The notes below the pieces were generated by a model. It saw only the letters and a program-made list of their open reading frames with translations, did not search any database and was not told the DNA's origin. Source: CAZCWX01 sp964502465 (GTDB lineage Bacteria > Desulfobacterota > Binatia > Bin18). From it: a DNA stretch of 15,803 bases. The stretch covers positions 1 through 15,803 of the forward strand of contig CAZCWX010000194.1 in the NCBI GenBank assembly GCA_964502465.1, given 5' to 3'. Of the stretch, positions 1 through 6,210 are shown in pieces (position 1 is the first letter of the stretch; each line of letters starts with the position of its first letter). The position numbers were made by a program, and so were the translations under genes.

Positions 1-7
1 CTTCCAT

Positions 8-970
8 TTAGGTACAGCACATATCTGGTTCGCCCGCGTCGTGCCCGTGCCATTCCGCACGAAGTTTGCGCATGCCTTCGAAGACTTGCAGCGCGTCGAG
101 CGGCTGGTCCAGTTCATGACAGAACTCCTGGTACAGCCGCATCACGTTCGTCAAAATGCGTTCCGGCTCGCGCCAACGCACGTAGATGCCGAGTTTCAGG
201 TCACGTGCAGCTTGCTCTGCGGTCATGCCGGCGTCGAAACGTTTCTTGGCCTCTCGGCGAATCAGGGCAAGGTAAGCACGCATCTCACGCAGTTCTTTTT
301 TGCCGCCGATGGGGCCGTGACCAGGAACGATTGTCTCTACATCCATCTTGAGGATGCGATCAGCCACTTTGATCCAATTCCCCACATGGCCCTGGAATGC
401 CAACGGCGTCACATAATAGAAGGCCAGGTCACCGGCAAACAGGAGCCTGTCTTTTGGCAGATAGACAAAGGCATCGCCGAAAGTATGGGCTGGTCCCAGG
501 TGCCGCAGTTCGACTTCACGCCCAGCCTGGTGGAATACCAGACGGTCTGCAAACGTCACCTCGGGCACCGCGAGCTTGAGCTTGGAAAACTCTGCGGCAA
601 AGCGTGGAATGCGTTTTTGGAAGAAGTCTACCGGCATACCGGTGCGCTCGATCTCTTCGCGACAGTAGGTGTGGCTGACGATTTCGGCATCGCGAAAAAG
701 GAAGTTGCCGCCGCTGTGATCAATGTGATGATGGGTGTTCACCAACCGCGTGACCGGCTGCTTGGTGACTTTTTTGATGGCAGCAAGAAAGCGACGGGTC
801 ATCGACGGCACCATCAGGGCATCCACCGCCATCGCGCCTTCTTTGTCGAGCAGTAGCCCGGCGTTACTCACACCTAACTCACCAAAGGCTTGGATGTAGG
901 CATAGACTTTGGGGGCGACTTCTTCGATGCCAGTCTTGAACCCTTCGGGGGTAATCCAGTTGTTGTTCAT
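8..970 (-). CDS. Metallo-beta-lactamase-fold hydrolase
   Basis: The 320-residue protein has a complete MBL-fold metal site. The motif HHHIDH gives His80, His82, Asp84 and His85. His162 lies in GPAHTFGD, Asp181 in LLFAGD and His218 in VPGHGP. This is the usual two-zinc hydrolase set, as in glyoxalase II-like and lactonase-like enzymes. No signal peptide is visible, so it is probably cytoplasmic. The C-terminal helical part (about 225-320) is longer than in glyoxalase II and fits the generic 'MBL fold metallo-hydrolase' group; the substrate cannot be read from sequence. The ATG is preceded by AAGGTG four bases upstream, which supports this start. It is the last gene of a minus-strand series, 142 bp after the amidohydrolase, with its own -10-like TATAGT in the gap. 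The family is certain, the reaction unknown. Confidence 0.93.
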   Translation of the reverse strand: MNNNWITPEGFKTGIEEVAPKVYAYIQAFGELGVSNAGLLLDKEGAMAVDALMVPSMTRRFLAAIKKVTKQPVTRLVNTHHHIDHSGGNFLFRDAEIVSHTYCREEIERTGMPVDFFQKRIPRFAAEFSKLKLAVPEVTFADRLVFHQAGREVELRHLGPAHTFGDAFVYLPKDRLLFAGDLAFYYVTPLAFQGHVGNWIKVADRILKMDVETIVPGHGPIGGKKELREMRAYLALIRREAKKRFDAGMTAEQAARDLKLGIYVRWREPERILTNVMRLYQEFCHELDQPLDALQVFEGMRKLRAEWHGHDAGEPDMCCT

Positions 971-979
971 GGTTCACCT

Positions 980-1009
980 TGTGGACTAAGGTGGGGCGTG
1001 TCCACTATA
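980..1009 (-). promoter_or_regulatory. Candidate promoter -10 with overlapping inverted repeat before the MBL gene
   Basis: On the minus strand TATAGT (1004-1009) is a good -10 hexamer, but no convincing -35 lies at the right distance. An inverted repeat GTGGAC-N13-GTCCAC (981-986 and 1000-1005) overlaps this -10 and ends next to the Shine-Dalgarno sequence. That position would suit a repressor site. Both assignments are inferred from position alone. Confidence 0.3.
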
Positions 1010-1030
1010 TATTTTCCCTGTCGCGTGACT

Positions 1031-1070
1031 TCCCCTCACCCTGGCCCTCTCCCACCAGGGGAGAGGGAAC
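1031..1070. repeat. Intergenic palindromic repeat (CCCTCTCCC / GGGAGAGGG)
   Basis: A perfect 9-bp inverted repeat, CCCTCTCCC (1045-1053) and GGGAGAGGG (1059-1067), flanks a 5-nt loop. It is preceded by CCCTCACCCTGG and followed by AACCTG. The arrangement matches a type of intergenic palindrome I recall as widespread and multicopy in proteobacterial and related genomes. It lies between the amidohydrolase stop and the MBL start, where it could act as a weak transcription attenuator; there is no U-tract for a classical terminator. Confidence 0.6.
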
Positions 1071-1112
1071 CTGTACCAATCTGGGTGCTGAAAGCTGACA
1101 GCTAATCGCATC

Positions 1113-2213
1113 TCATAGATTAAACAGTCGTGCTGCATTCTCGCCAAATATCTTCTTCTTCAACCCCTCAGACAAATCAGCACGCTCATTTAACAGCTTG
1201 ACCGAATCCGGGCACAAGCAATCCCAGTGCGAATAATCAGAAGCGTAGACGAGTCGCTCTTCGCCGATCATCTGTGCCACAAACGGAATTGTCTTCTCCT
1301 CTGGCTCGACGGCAAAGAAACAGTTCTCACTTGTGATCCACTCTTCAGGGTCACGCTGCTGCCAGGGCATCTGTTGGGGTAGTAACTCGTAGTGCTCGTG
1401 CAGACGATCCATCAACCATGGCACCCACCCAACACCAGCCTCCATAAACGCAACTTTCAGTTTGGGATACCGCTCCAGAATGCCCCCAGAAACAAACGAG
1501 GCTGCTGCCAGCATAGAATCCAGGGGATAAAAGGCATGCTTGAACACGTAGCGGTCAAAGCGATCGATGCCAGCGGAATTGGTGGAAATAATATGTACGC
1601 AAATAGGCACGCCTAACCCTTGGGCCTCTTCCCAGATGGGGTCGAACTGCGGTTCATGCAAGAGCCGGCCACCAAAGTTCGTCAGCACCTGGACACCGAC
1701 CATGCCCAGTTTTTCTACCGCCCGTCGCATCTCCGCACGGGCGGCATGGGGGTCTTGCATGGGAATTAAGGCAATGCCTTTCAGCCGATCCGGATAGGGC
1801 TTGCAATAGTCATCAAGCCAGTTGTTGTAGGCAACAGAGACCGCCTGCGCCAGCCCTGGGTCTTCGATACAGGAGGCTGCGCCTAAGCCCACAAACGTAC
1901 CAAACAATACGGCAACGTCGATGCCTTCCAGATCCATATCCGGGATGCGTTTATGCGGATCTTGCATCCCTTCGCGGTCCCAGCCCCACATATGCTTCGG
2001 TTTACGGGGCTCAGGCCACAGCCCAAGTTGGCCGTAGAAATCGCGGCGGCTGGGCCATAATTTCCCTTCGACGATGAAGTGCTTGCGGCCGTCAGGGAAG
2101 CTGACCCAGCAGGGCGCATCGCCGCGATAGCGTTCAGGCACCAGTTCGGCCCAGTTCACCGCCTTTTCATCAACATGACCATCGGCATCGATGACTCGGC
2201 AATTTGGTCGCAC
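1113..2213 (-). CDS. Metal-dependent amidohydrolase (Amidohydro_2 / ACMSD-like family)
   Basis: This 366-residue TIM-barrel hydrolase has the N-terminal signature VIDADGHV (Asp9, Asp11, His13), in which the usual HxH becomes DxH. It also has CVH with His207, the FMEAGVGWVPWLMDRL helix with Glu258, and SDYSHWD with the catalytic or metal-binding Asp326. The end ENAARLFNL is typical of this family. Members include 2-amino-3-carboxymuconate semialdehyde decarboxylase and many uncharacterised hydrolases or decarboxylases; the substrate is not deducible. It starts at GTG (2211-2213), supported by the strong AGGAGGG (2221-2227) seven bases upstream. A palindromic repeat separates it from the thioredoxin/NHL gene, so it may be a separate transcription unit. 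A catabolic role alongside the MBL and alpha/beta hydrolases is plausible but inferred. Confidence 0.93.
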   Translation of the reverse strand: MRPNCRVIDADGHVDEKAVNWAELVPERYRGDAPCWVSFPDGRKHFIVEGKLWPSRRDFYGQLGLWPEPRKPKHMWGWDREGMQDPHKRIPDMDLEGIDVAVLFGTFVGLGAASCIEDPGLAQAVSVAYNNWLDDYCKPYPDRLKGIALIPMQDPHAARAEMRRAVEKLGMVGVQVLTNFGGRLLHEPQFDPIWEEAQGLGVPICVHIISTNSAGIDRFDRYVFKHAFYPLDSMLAAASFVSGGILERYPKLKVAFMEAGVGWVPWLMDRLHEHYELLPQQMPWQQRDPEEWITSENCFFAVEPEEKTIPFVAQMIGEERLVYASDYSHWDCLCPDSVKLLNERADLSEGLKKKIFGENAARLFNL

Positions 2214-2277
2214 GGTTTTTCCCTCCTTTTCTGTAGTGACGACTTTAGGACCTGGGCAAGAATAACTCGGTCAGGTC

Positions 2278-2335
2278 TTGTGGTGCGGGCCTCTGGCCTG
2301 CACTCCATCATGCAGGCGGGACGCCTGCACCACAA
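2278..2335. repeat. Multi-armed palindromic intergenic repeat
   Basis: The outer arms TTGTGGTGCGGGC (2278-2290) and GCCTGCACCACAA (2323-2335) are complementary over 13 positions with one G/T exception. Inside is a 7-bp hairpin, GCCTGCA (2296-2302) and TGCAGGC (2311-2317), with an 8-nt loop. Smaller self-complementary pieces flank it (GGCC-TCT-GGCC and GGCGGGACGCC). The whole folds as a three-way or cruciform structure. The core GTGCAGGCGTCCCGCCTGC resembles a mosaic repeat I recall in many bacterial genomes. It lies between the thioredoxin/NHL stop and the amidohydrolase start. Confidence 0.7.
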
Positions 2336-2425
2336 TATGGGAGCGAGCAATTTACTTTTGTAACAGTTCCTTAGCCGTTCTTGCTACCAGACAAGCGACT
2401 CAAGTCGCCACTACCAATCGCGTTC

Positions 2426-4507
2426 TCACGACTGGGTATTTCCAAGCAGAAACGGTTCCGGCACCAGGGTGTGCTCAATGAACATTCCCTCCTTCCCGTC
2501 TGGCGATAGCTGAACAGGAACGGCCCAACGGAAGGATTGAATCACGCAGATCCCCTCTTCCCCATTTCGGCAATAGACAAAACTCACGACCGCTCGCACA
2601 GCCGTGGCATCAGCAGCAAGCGACAAGGGAATCTGCAGCGGGAATTGCCCATCCTTTACCACTGTGCGCTTACCGGTCCATGAGGCATGCCCATCCACCT
2701 CAATTTGATATTCCACTGGCGAGCCCGGATTGAGTTTATAGGGAGCAGGCATCACCACGTTCACGGTCAGCCGGTTGTCACCAGGACGCAGTGTCTGACT
2801 TGGCAGCGTCACTTCTGCCAAATTCGGCCACAGCTCGGCGCGCGCGGTACTCACCCCATTGGTGAGACCGGTGATTTGCAGGGTCGTGACCTGCTTCGTG
2901 TGGAGGTCTGCCACCCGGATAGCATGGTTATTGGTGTCCGCGATATAGAGTTTCCCATCAGCGATGCTGAGTCCGCCAGGCTCGTAAAACTGGGCATTTT
3001 CCCCATCACGCCACCCCGGCTTGCCAGTACCGAGAAAGGTCACCGAGGTCTGTAGCGTCGGGCCAATCTCTTTAATTTTGTGGTTGTAGGTATCAGCTAC
3101 ATACAACACGCCTTTATAATAGGTGACGCCCAGGGGGTGCTGCAGCCGCACGAGCTCCCCCTGGCCATCAATATCACCAAACTCGAAGAGATCGCGTCCG
3201 ACCACGGTTACGATGTGCCCCTTGGGATTGAGGCTCACAGAACGGATCGAACTGATCTCGGAGTCCGCGACGTAGAGGGTTGTCCCGTCAGAAGTGATGC
3301 CGCTCGGCTGGGCCAGGGCAGCTTCCATCAAGGGACCATCGATGCGCGCTTCCTGGCCGGAACCGGCATACGGCCCAATTTCTTCATGCTGCAGATTCAT
3401 CGCCCAAATCTGATGCGGTCCTGCCATGGCGATATACAGAATCCCTTTTTCTAGGACCACATCCCATGGTGAACTCAGCACCACGGCTCGTGCCGGGCCA
3501 CGTTGATAGCGCCCTAAGGCTTGTCCACCAGTACCAGCAATCGTCGTCACCGTCCGTGCCGCAAGATCGAGCCGCCGAATCAGATGATTTTCGGTGTCTG
3601 CGACATAGAGGACATTGCCGTCCAACGCCATGCCTTGCGGATGATTGAACGTTGCGCTGTCAAAGGAACCATCGGCAGCACCGATTTCCCCTGCACCAGC
3701 TACATCCAGGACTTTGCCGGTCTTCGAGGTCAGCACGATACGATTGTGGTTAGAATCGGCAATAAAGAGGCGATCTCGCTCTGGATCGGCCAACACTTTT
3801 CCCGGAAAAGACAACACTGGCGCAGCAAAACGCGCTTTTTCTAGGGTGAGTGGTACAGGTTCTTCATTCAGCGTCCCACGTGCACGGTAGTCAATGACCA
3901 GCTCACCGATGACGCGATCAAGGACATCATAATGCCCCTCTCCGGAGATGCCACCAACGATATATCCCTGGGGATCAATGAGGACGAGCGTCGGCCACGC
4001 GCGCACGCCATAGCGTCGCCAGATGCGAAACTCGCCATCATTCACCACCGGGTGTTCGATCTCATAGCGCAAAATCGCCTGGCGAATATTGTCAGATTCC
4101 CTTTCGTTGGGAAACTTGGCCGAGTGGACACCAATCACCACCAGTTGGTTCGCGTACTTCGCTTCGAGTTTCTTTAAATCGGGGATGACATGCATACAAT
4201 TGATGCAGCAATAGGTCCAGAAGTCGAGCAGGACAACTTTCCCCGTGAGGCCAGCCAGGGTGAGCGGGTGCTCGGTATTGAGCCAGGCAATCCCTCCTTC
4301 GAGTTCTGGAGCACGGACCGGTTCACTTGCCATGGTATCTCCTTTCTGTGGAGCCTGCGCTTGCAATACGGCAGCGTGCCATAGACCGCTGCGCCAAAGA
4401 AACCCGAGACCGGCCACCAAGATGATCAACGCCGGGAGCAGTTGTATTGCCACACGCCGCCACTCGGCACGTTGCGGAGGGGTGGCAGTCCGTGTTTCAG
4501 CGACCAT
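2426..4507 (-). CDS. Membrane-anchored thioredoxin-like/NHL-repeat protein (NHLRC2-type)
   Basis: The domain order over 693 residues matches NHLRC2. A thioredoxin-like domain covers about 65-205, with FWTYCCINCMHV giving Cys101-Ile-Asn-Cys104 and the cis-proline in RAWPT at Pro172. A beta-propeller covers about 230-545, with blade motifs IADS 249, VADT 302, IAMA 359, VADS 413, VADT 470 and IADT 521. A C-terminal beta-domain (about 560-690) has a Cys646/Cys654 pair. Unlike the human protein, it carries an N-terminal hydrophobic segment (about 21-37) after a basic stretch. This suggests a membrane anchor, with the redox domain on the periplasmic side, as in TlpA/ResA-like proteins. The second blade-to-blade motif set at 359 is degenerate. 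The start is 12 bp after the alpha/beta hydrolase stop, and the junction TAAGGA joins stop codon and Shine-Dalgarno sequence, so the two are translationally coupled. Substrate proteins are unknown. Confidence 0.9.
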   Translation of the reverse strand: MVAETRTATPPQRAEWRRVAIQLLPALIILVAGLGFLWRSGLWHAAVLQAQAPQKGDTMASEPVRAPELEGGIAWLNTEHPLTLAGLTGKVVLLDFWTYCCINCMHVIPDLKKLEAKYANQLVVIGVHSAKFPNERESDNIRQAILRYEIEHPVVNDGEFRIWRRYGVRAWPTLVLIDPQGYIVGGISGEGHYDVLDRVIGELVIDYRARGTLNEEPVPLTLEKARFAAPVLSFPGKVLADPERDRLFIADSNHNRIVLTSKTGKVLDVAGAGEIGAADGSFDSATFNHPQGMALDGNVLYVADTENHLIRRLDLAARTVTTIAGTGGQALGRYQRGPARAVVLSSPWDVVLEKGILYIAMAGPHQIWAMNLQHEEIGPYAGSGQEARIDGPLMEAALAQPSGITSDGTTLYVADSEISSIRSVSLNPKGHIVTVVGRDLFEFGDIDGQGELVRLQHPLGVTYYKGVLYVADTYNHKIKEIGPTLQTSVTFLGTGKPGWRDGENAQFYEPGGLSIADGKLYIADTNNHAIRVADLHTKQVTTLQITGLTNGVSTARAELWPNLAEVTLPSQTLRPGDNRLTVNVVMPAPYKLNPGSPVEYQIEVDGHASWTGKRTVVKDGQFPLQIPLSLAADATAVRAVVSFVYCRNGEEGICVIQSFRWAVPVQLSPDGKEGMFIEHTLVPEPFLLGNTQS

Positions 4508-4519
4508 GCGGAGGTGTCC

Positions 4520-5314
4520 TTAGCCGCGCAAATCCACACCAGCCAGAAATGCCAGCAACGTGTGGGCAAACAACTCGGGTTTCTCCATTGGGATGACATG
4601 GCCGCAATCAGGAATCATCAAGAGCCGCGAGCGTGGAATATTGTGACTCATCCGTACCGACCCGCCAGGCGGGGTCAGAGCATCGTTCAACCCTTGGAGG
4701 ATCAATGTTGGCACCTGAACCTGGGTGAGCTCAGTAGTCCAGTTATACGCACCAATCGCCCGAGCGGCAGCAGCATAGGCCTGCGGATCATTCGCTGCCG
4801 TCCGTGCTGCCATTTCTTGCACTACTTCAGGATGTGCCTGCACGAAACTTGGAGCGAAGATCCGTTCTGCGAAACTCGTTCCGGACGGAAACCCTCGTTG
4901 CTCTATTGCAGCAGCCATTTTCTCCCATGCCGCGTGAGCCTGCTCACCAACCTCACTTGACGTGCTGATCAGGGTCAGCGACCGGACCAATTCTGGATAG
5001 TCGAGGGCAAACCGCTGGGCAATCGCGCCTCCCATGGAGATGCCCACAATGTGGGCAGCAGGCAAGTGCAGCGCACGCAGCAAGCCTGCTAAGTCGGAGG
5101 CAAACAGTTGTGGAGAATACGGTCCTGGCGGTTTATCCGTACTGCCAAATCCGCGCACGTCGGCGCAGAGCACACGATGATAACGTGAGAACGTTGGGAC
5201 AAAAGATTCCCAGTCGCCGAGACTCCCGCCAAGACCGTGAAGAAGGACAAGGTCTGTCCCTTGGCCTTCTTGGGCATAGTGACAACGGAGACCATCAATA
5301 GTGGTGATAAACAT
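4520..5314 (-). CDS. Alpha/beta hydrolase
   Basis: The 264-residue protein is a standard alpha/beta-hydrolase fold enzyme. HGLGG (26-30) forms the oxyanion hole, GISMGG holds nucleophile Ser93, LNDALTPP supplies acid Asp211, and CGHVIPMEKPE supplies His239. The length and the short cap (about 125-190) resemble 3-oxoadipate enol-lactonase and related small esterases or lactonases, but no feature fixes the substrate. There is no signal peptide, so it is cytoplasmic. ATG 5312-5314 follows GGAGGGAG directly. That Shine-Dalgarno sequence lies in the 3' arm of a 7-bp hairpin, so translation may be regulated. It is the first gene of a two-gene unit with the thioredoxin/NHL gene, 12 bp apart. Family assignment is firm; the reaction is open. 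Confidence 0.93.
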   Translation of the reverse strand: MFITTIDGLRCHYAQEGQGTDLVLLHGLGGSLGDWESFVPTFSRYHRVLCADVRGFGSTDKPPGPYSPQLFASDLAGLLRALHLPAAHIVGISMGGAIAQRFALDYPELVRSLTLISTSSEVGEQAHAAWEKMAAAIEQRGFPSGTSFAERIFAPSFVQAHPEVVQEMAARTAANDPQAYAAAARAIGAYNWTTELTQVQVPTLILQGLNDALTPPGGSVRMSHNIPRSRLLMIPDCGHVIPMEKPELFAHTLLAFLAGVDLRG

Positions 5315-5356
5315 CTCTCCCTCCAGCGGGAGAGACTATCGGATTCTCAGTCTCCC
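5315..5356 (-). promoter_or_regulatory. Possible 5'-leader switch sequestering the ribosome-binding site of the alpha/beta hydrolase
   Basis: Read on the minus strand there are three segments. A is GGGAGACT (plus 5349-5356), B is AGTCTCTCCC (5328-5337) and C is GGGAGAG (5315-5321), which contains part of the Shine-Dalgarno sequence. B pairs with C over 7 bp with a 6-nt loop, hiding the ribosome-binding site two or so bases before the ATG. B can instead pair with A over 6 bp, or 8 bp with a 2-nt bulge, which would free it. The two pairings exclude each other. Regulation is inferred. Confidence 0.35.
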
Positions 5357-5540
5357 AACAAGGCGAGACCAGCAAGTGAACGACGCGCTGAGATTTTGTG
5401 CCGGTCGGCATCTCGTTCCCTGCCTGCTGTCGTGAAAATTCGCGGGACTTTAGGGTACCAGGAGAAAGGAGGGGACGAGCAAAAGGAAAAGGAGGAAAAC
5501 CCCTTTGCCCGTCAGCAGGAACCATGGTTAGCAGCTTCGC

Positions 5541-5897
5541 CTACTGGACAATACGTTGAGATTTCTTCTCGTGCTGCGCCGTGACCGTGGCTGGGCTGTG
5601 CGTACTCTTCCACGCCAGTAAGGCATGGCGGATCGATTCAGTCTGTATCCCAAAAGTCTCACACAGGTTAGAGAAAGAAAACGGCCAGGCGCTATCTTCG
5701 GCCAATACCCATTTTTCTTCTTCGAGAAATTCTTCTGAGTCGTGGTATCGGGAATCAGCAGCGAATTTCCAATACTGCTTTATCCCATCGGCAAACACTG
5801 CCCACTTGAGTGAAAGTTCTCCCGCCACAGGACCAAGCAACAAGCGGTCAGAAAAGAACTGATCTGGGAATAATAAATCTGGTAGATGTAGAGTCAT
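5541..5897 (-). CDS. Small conserved hypothetical protein (WPFSF-type)
   Basis: I recognise no function. From the chosen start the protein has 118 residues. Its core holds KWAVFADGIKQYWKFA, a long acidic helix (SEEFLEEEKWVLAED), the motif WPFSFSNLCETFGI and the tail IRHALLAWK. This resembles a family of roughly 100-residue proteins I recall from deltaproteobacterial genomes, with WPFSF-N-CE-LG and RGLLRW motifs. Those proteins have no known role, and the second half looks like a small helical DNA-binding-like module, which is speculation. An in-frame ATG 36 bases further upstream (5931-5933) lacks a Shine-Dalgarno sequence. The ATG at 5895-5897 has AGAGGTG five bases upstream and is preferred. 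It is transcribed towards the alpha/beta hydrolase, 226 bp away, and diverges from the pseudoprotease gene. Confidence 0.72.
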   Translation of the reverse strand: MTLHLPDLLFPDQFFSDRLLLGPVAGELSLKWAVFADGIKQYWKFAADSRYHDSEEFLEEEKWVLAEDSAWPFSFSNLCETFGIQTESIRHALLAWKSTHSPATVTAQHEKKSQRIVQ

Positions 5898-6210
5898 AGA
5901 GCACCTCTTTGCTAAACAATCCCTCTTCCGCATAGTTCCATGGTGCTTTCAGCCTACTTTTGTCTAGCAAAAGATCGGCCAGGTGCGAACGCTAGCGCTT
6001 CTTGTTAAAAATATGAATATTTAACGCCTACTTATATACGCTCTGCTGGTCACAAGCAAACGGCGAACGCAGAAAAATGTGTAGAAATAAAACGTCAGAA
6101 TAGTGACATAAGTGGCAAAAAATGGCCACCTCGAAGCTGCTACAGTTAAGGGGTTGCTTTCACATAGACAAGTCATTAGCTTTGGAAAATCTTTGCCCCA
6201 GGGGAGAGCA
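5898..6210. other. Divergent intergenic region with three palindromes
   Basis: This 313-bp gap between divergently transcribed genes contains no credible coding sequence. It is AT-rich in the middle. It holds CTTTTG-TCTAG-CAAAAG (5957-5973), CGCTAGCG (5990-5997) and the imperfect 22-bp palindrome GTTAAA-N10-TTTAAC (6004-6025). A -10-like TATATA lies at 6033-6038 with no good -35. It presumably holds promoters and operators for both flanking genes. An in-frame extension of the pseudoprotease to GTG 6112 lacks a Shine-Dalgarno sequence. Confidence 0.45.

Noticed and set aside
41..856. Long open frame on the plus strand (271 codons) opposite the MBL gene
   Set aside because: It is antisense to a gene with a complete metal site, has no family motifs and no Shine-Dalgarno support; it is a shadow frame.
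2230..2259. TTGCCC-N18-TACAGA as promoter of the amidohydrolase
   Set aside because: A start from this -10 would fall inside the Shine-Dalgarno sequence and remove it from the mRNA.
4442..4960. 172-codon plus-strand frame spanning the hydrolase/thioredoxin junction
   Set aside because: Its composition is that of an antisense shadow over two well-supported genes; no recognisable domain.
5581..5862. 93-codon plus-strand frame opposite the small hypothetical gene
   Set aside because: The minus-strand product has family-like motifs and a good ribosome-binding site; this one has neither.
5898..5933. Upstream ATG start for the small hypothetical gene
   Set aside because: It lacks a ribosome-binding site, while the ATG at 5895-5897 is preceded by AGAGGTG.
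6112..6210. N-terminal extension of the pseudoprotease from GTG 6112
   Set aside because: It has no Shine-Dalgarno sequence, and the 33 extra residues are not protease-like. The GTG at 6211 has GGGGAG at proper spacing.
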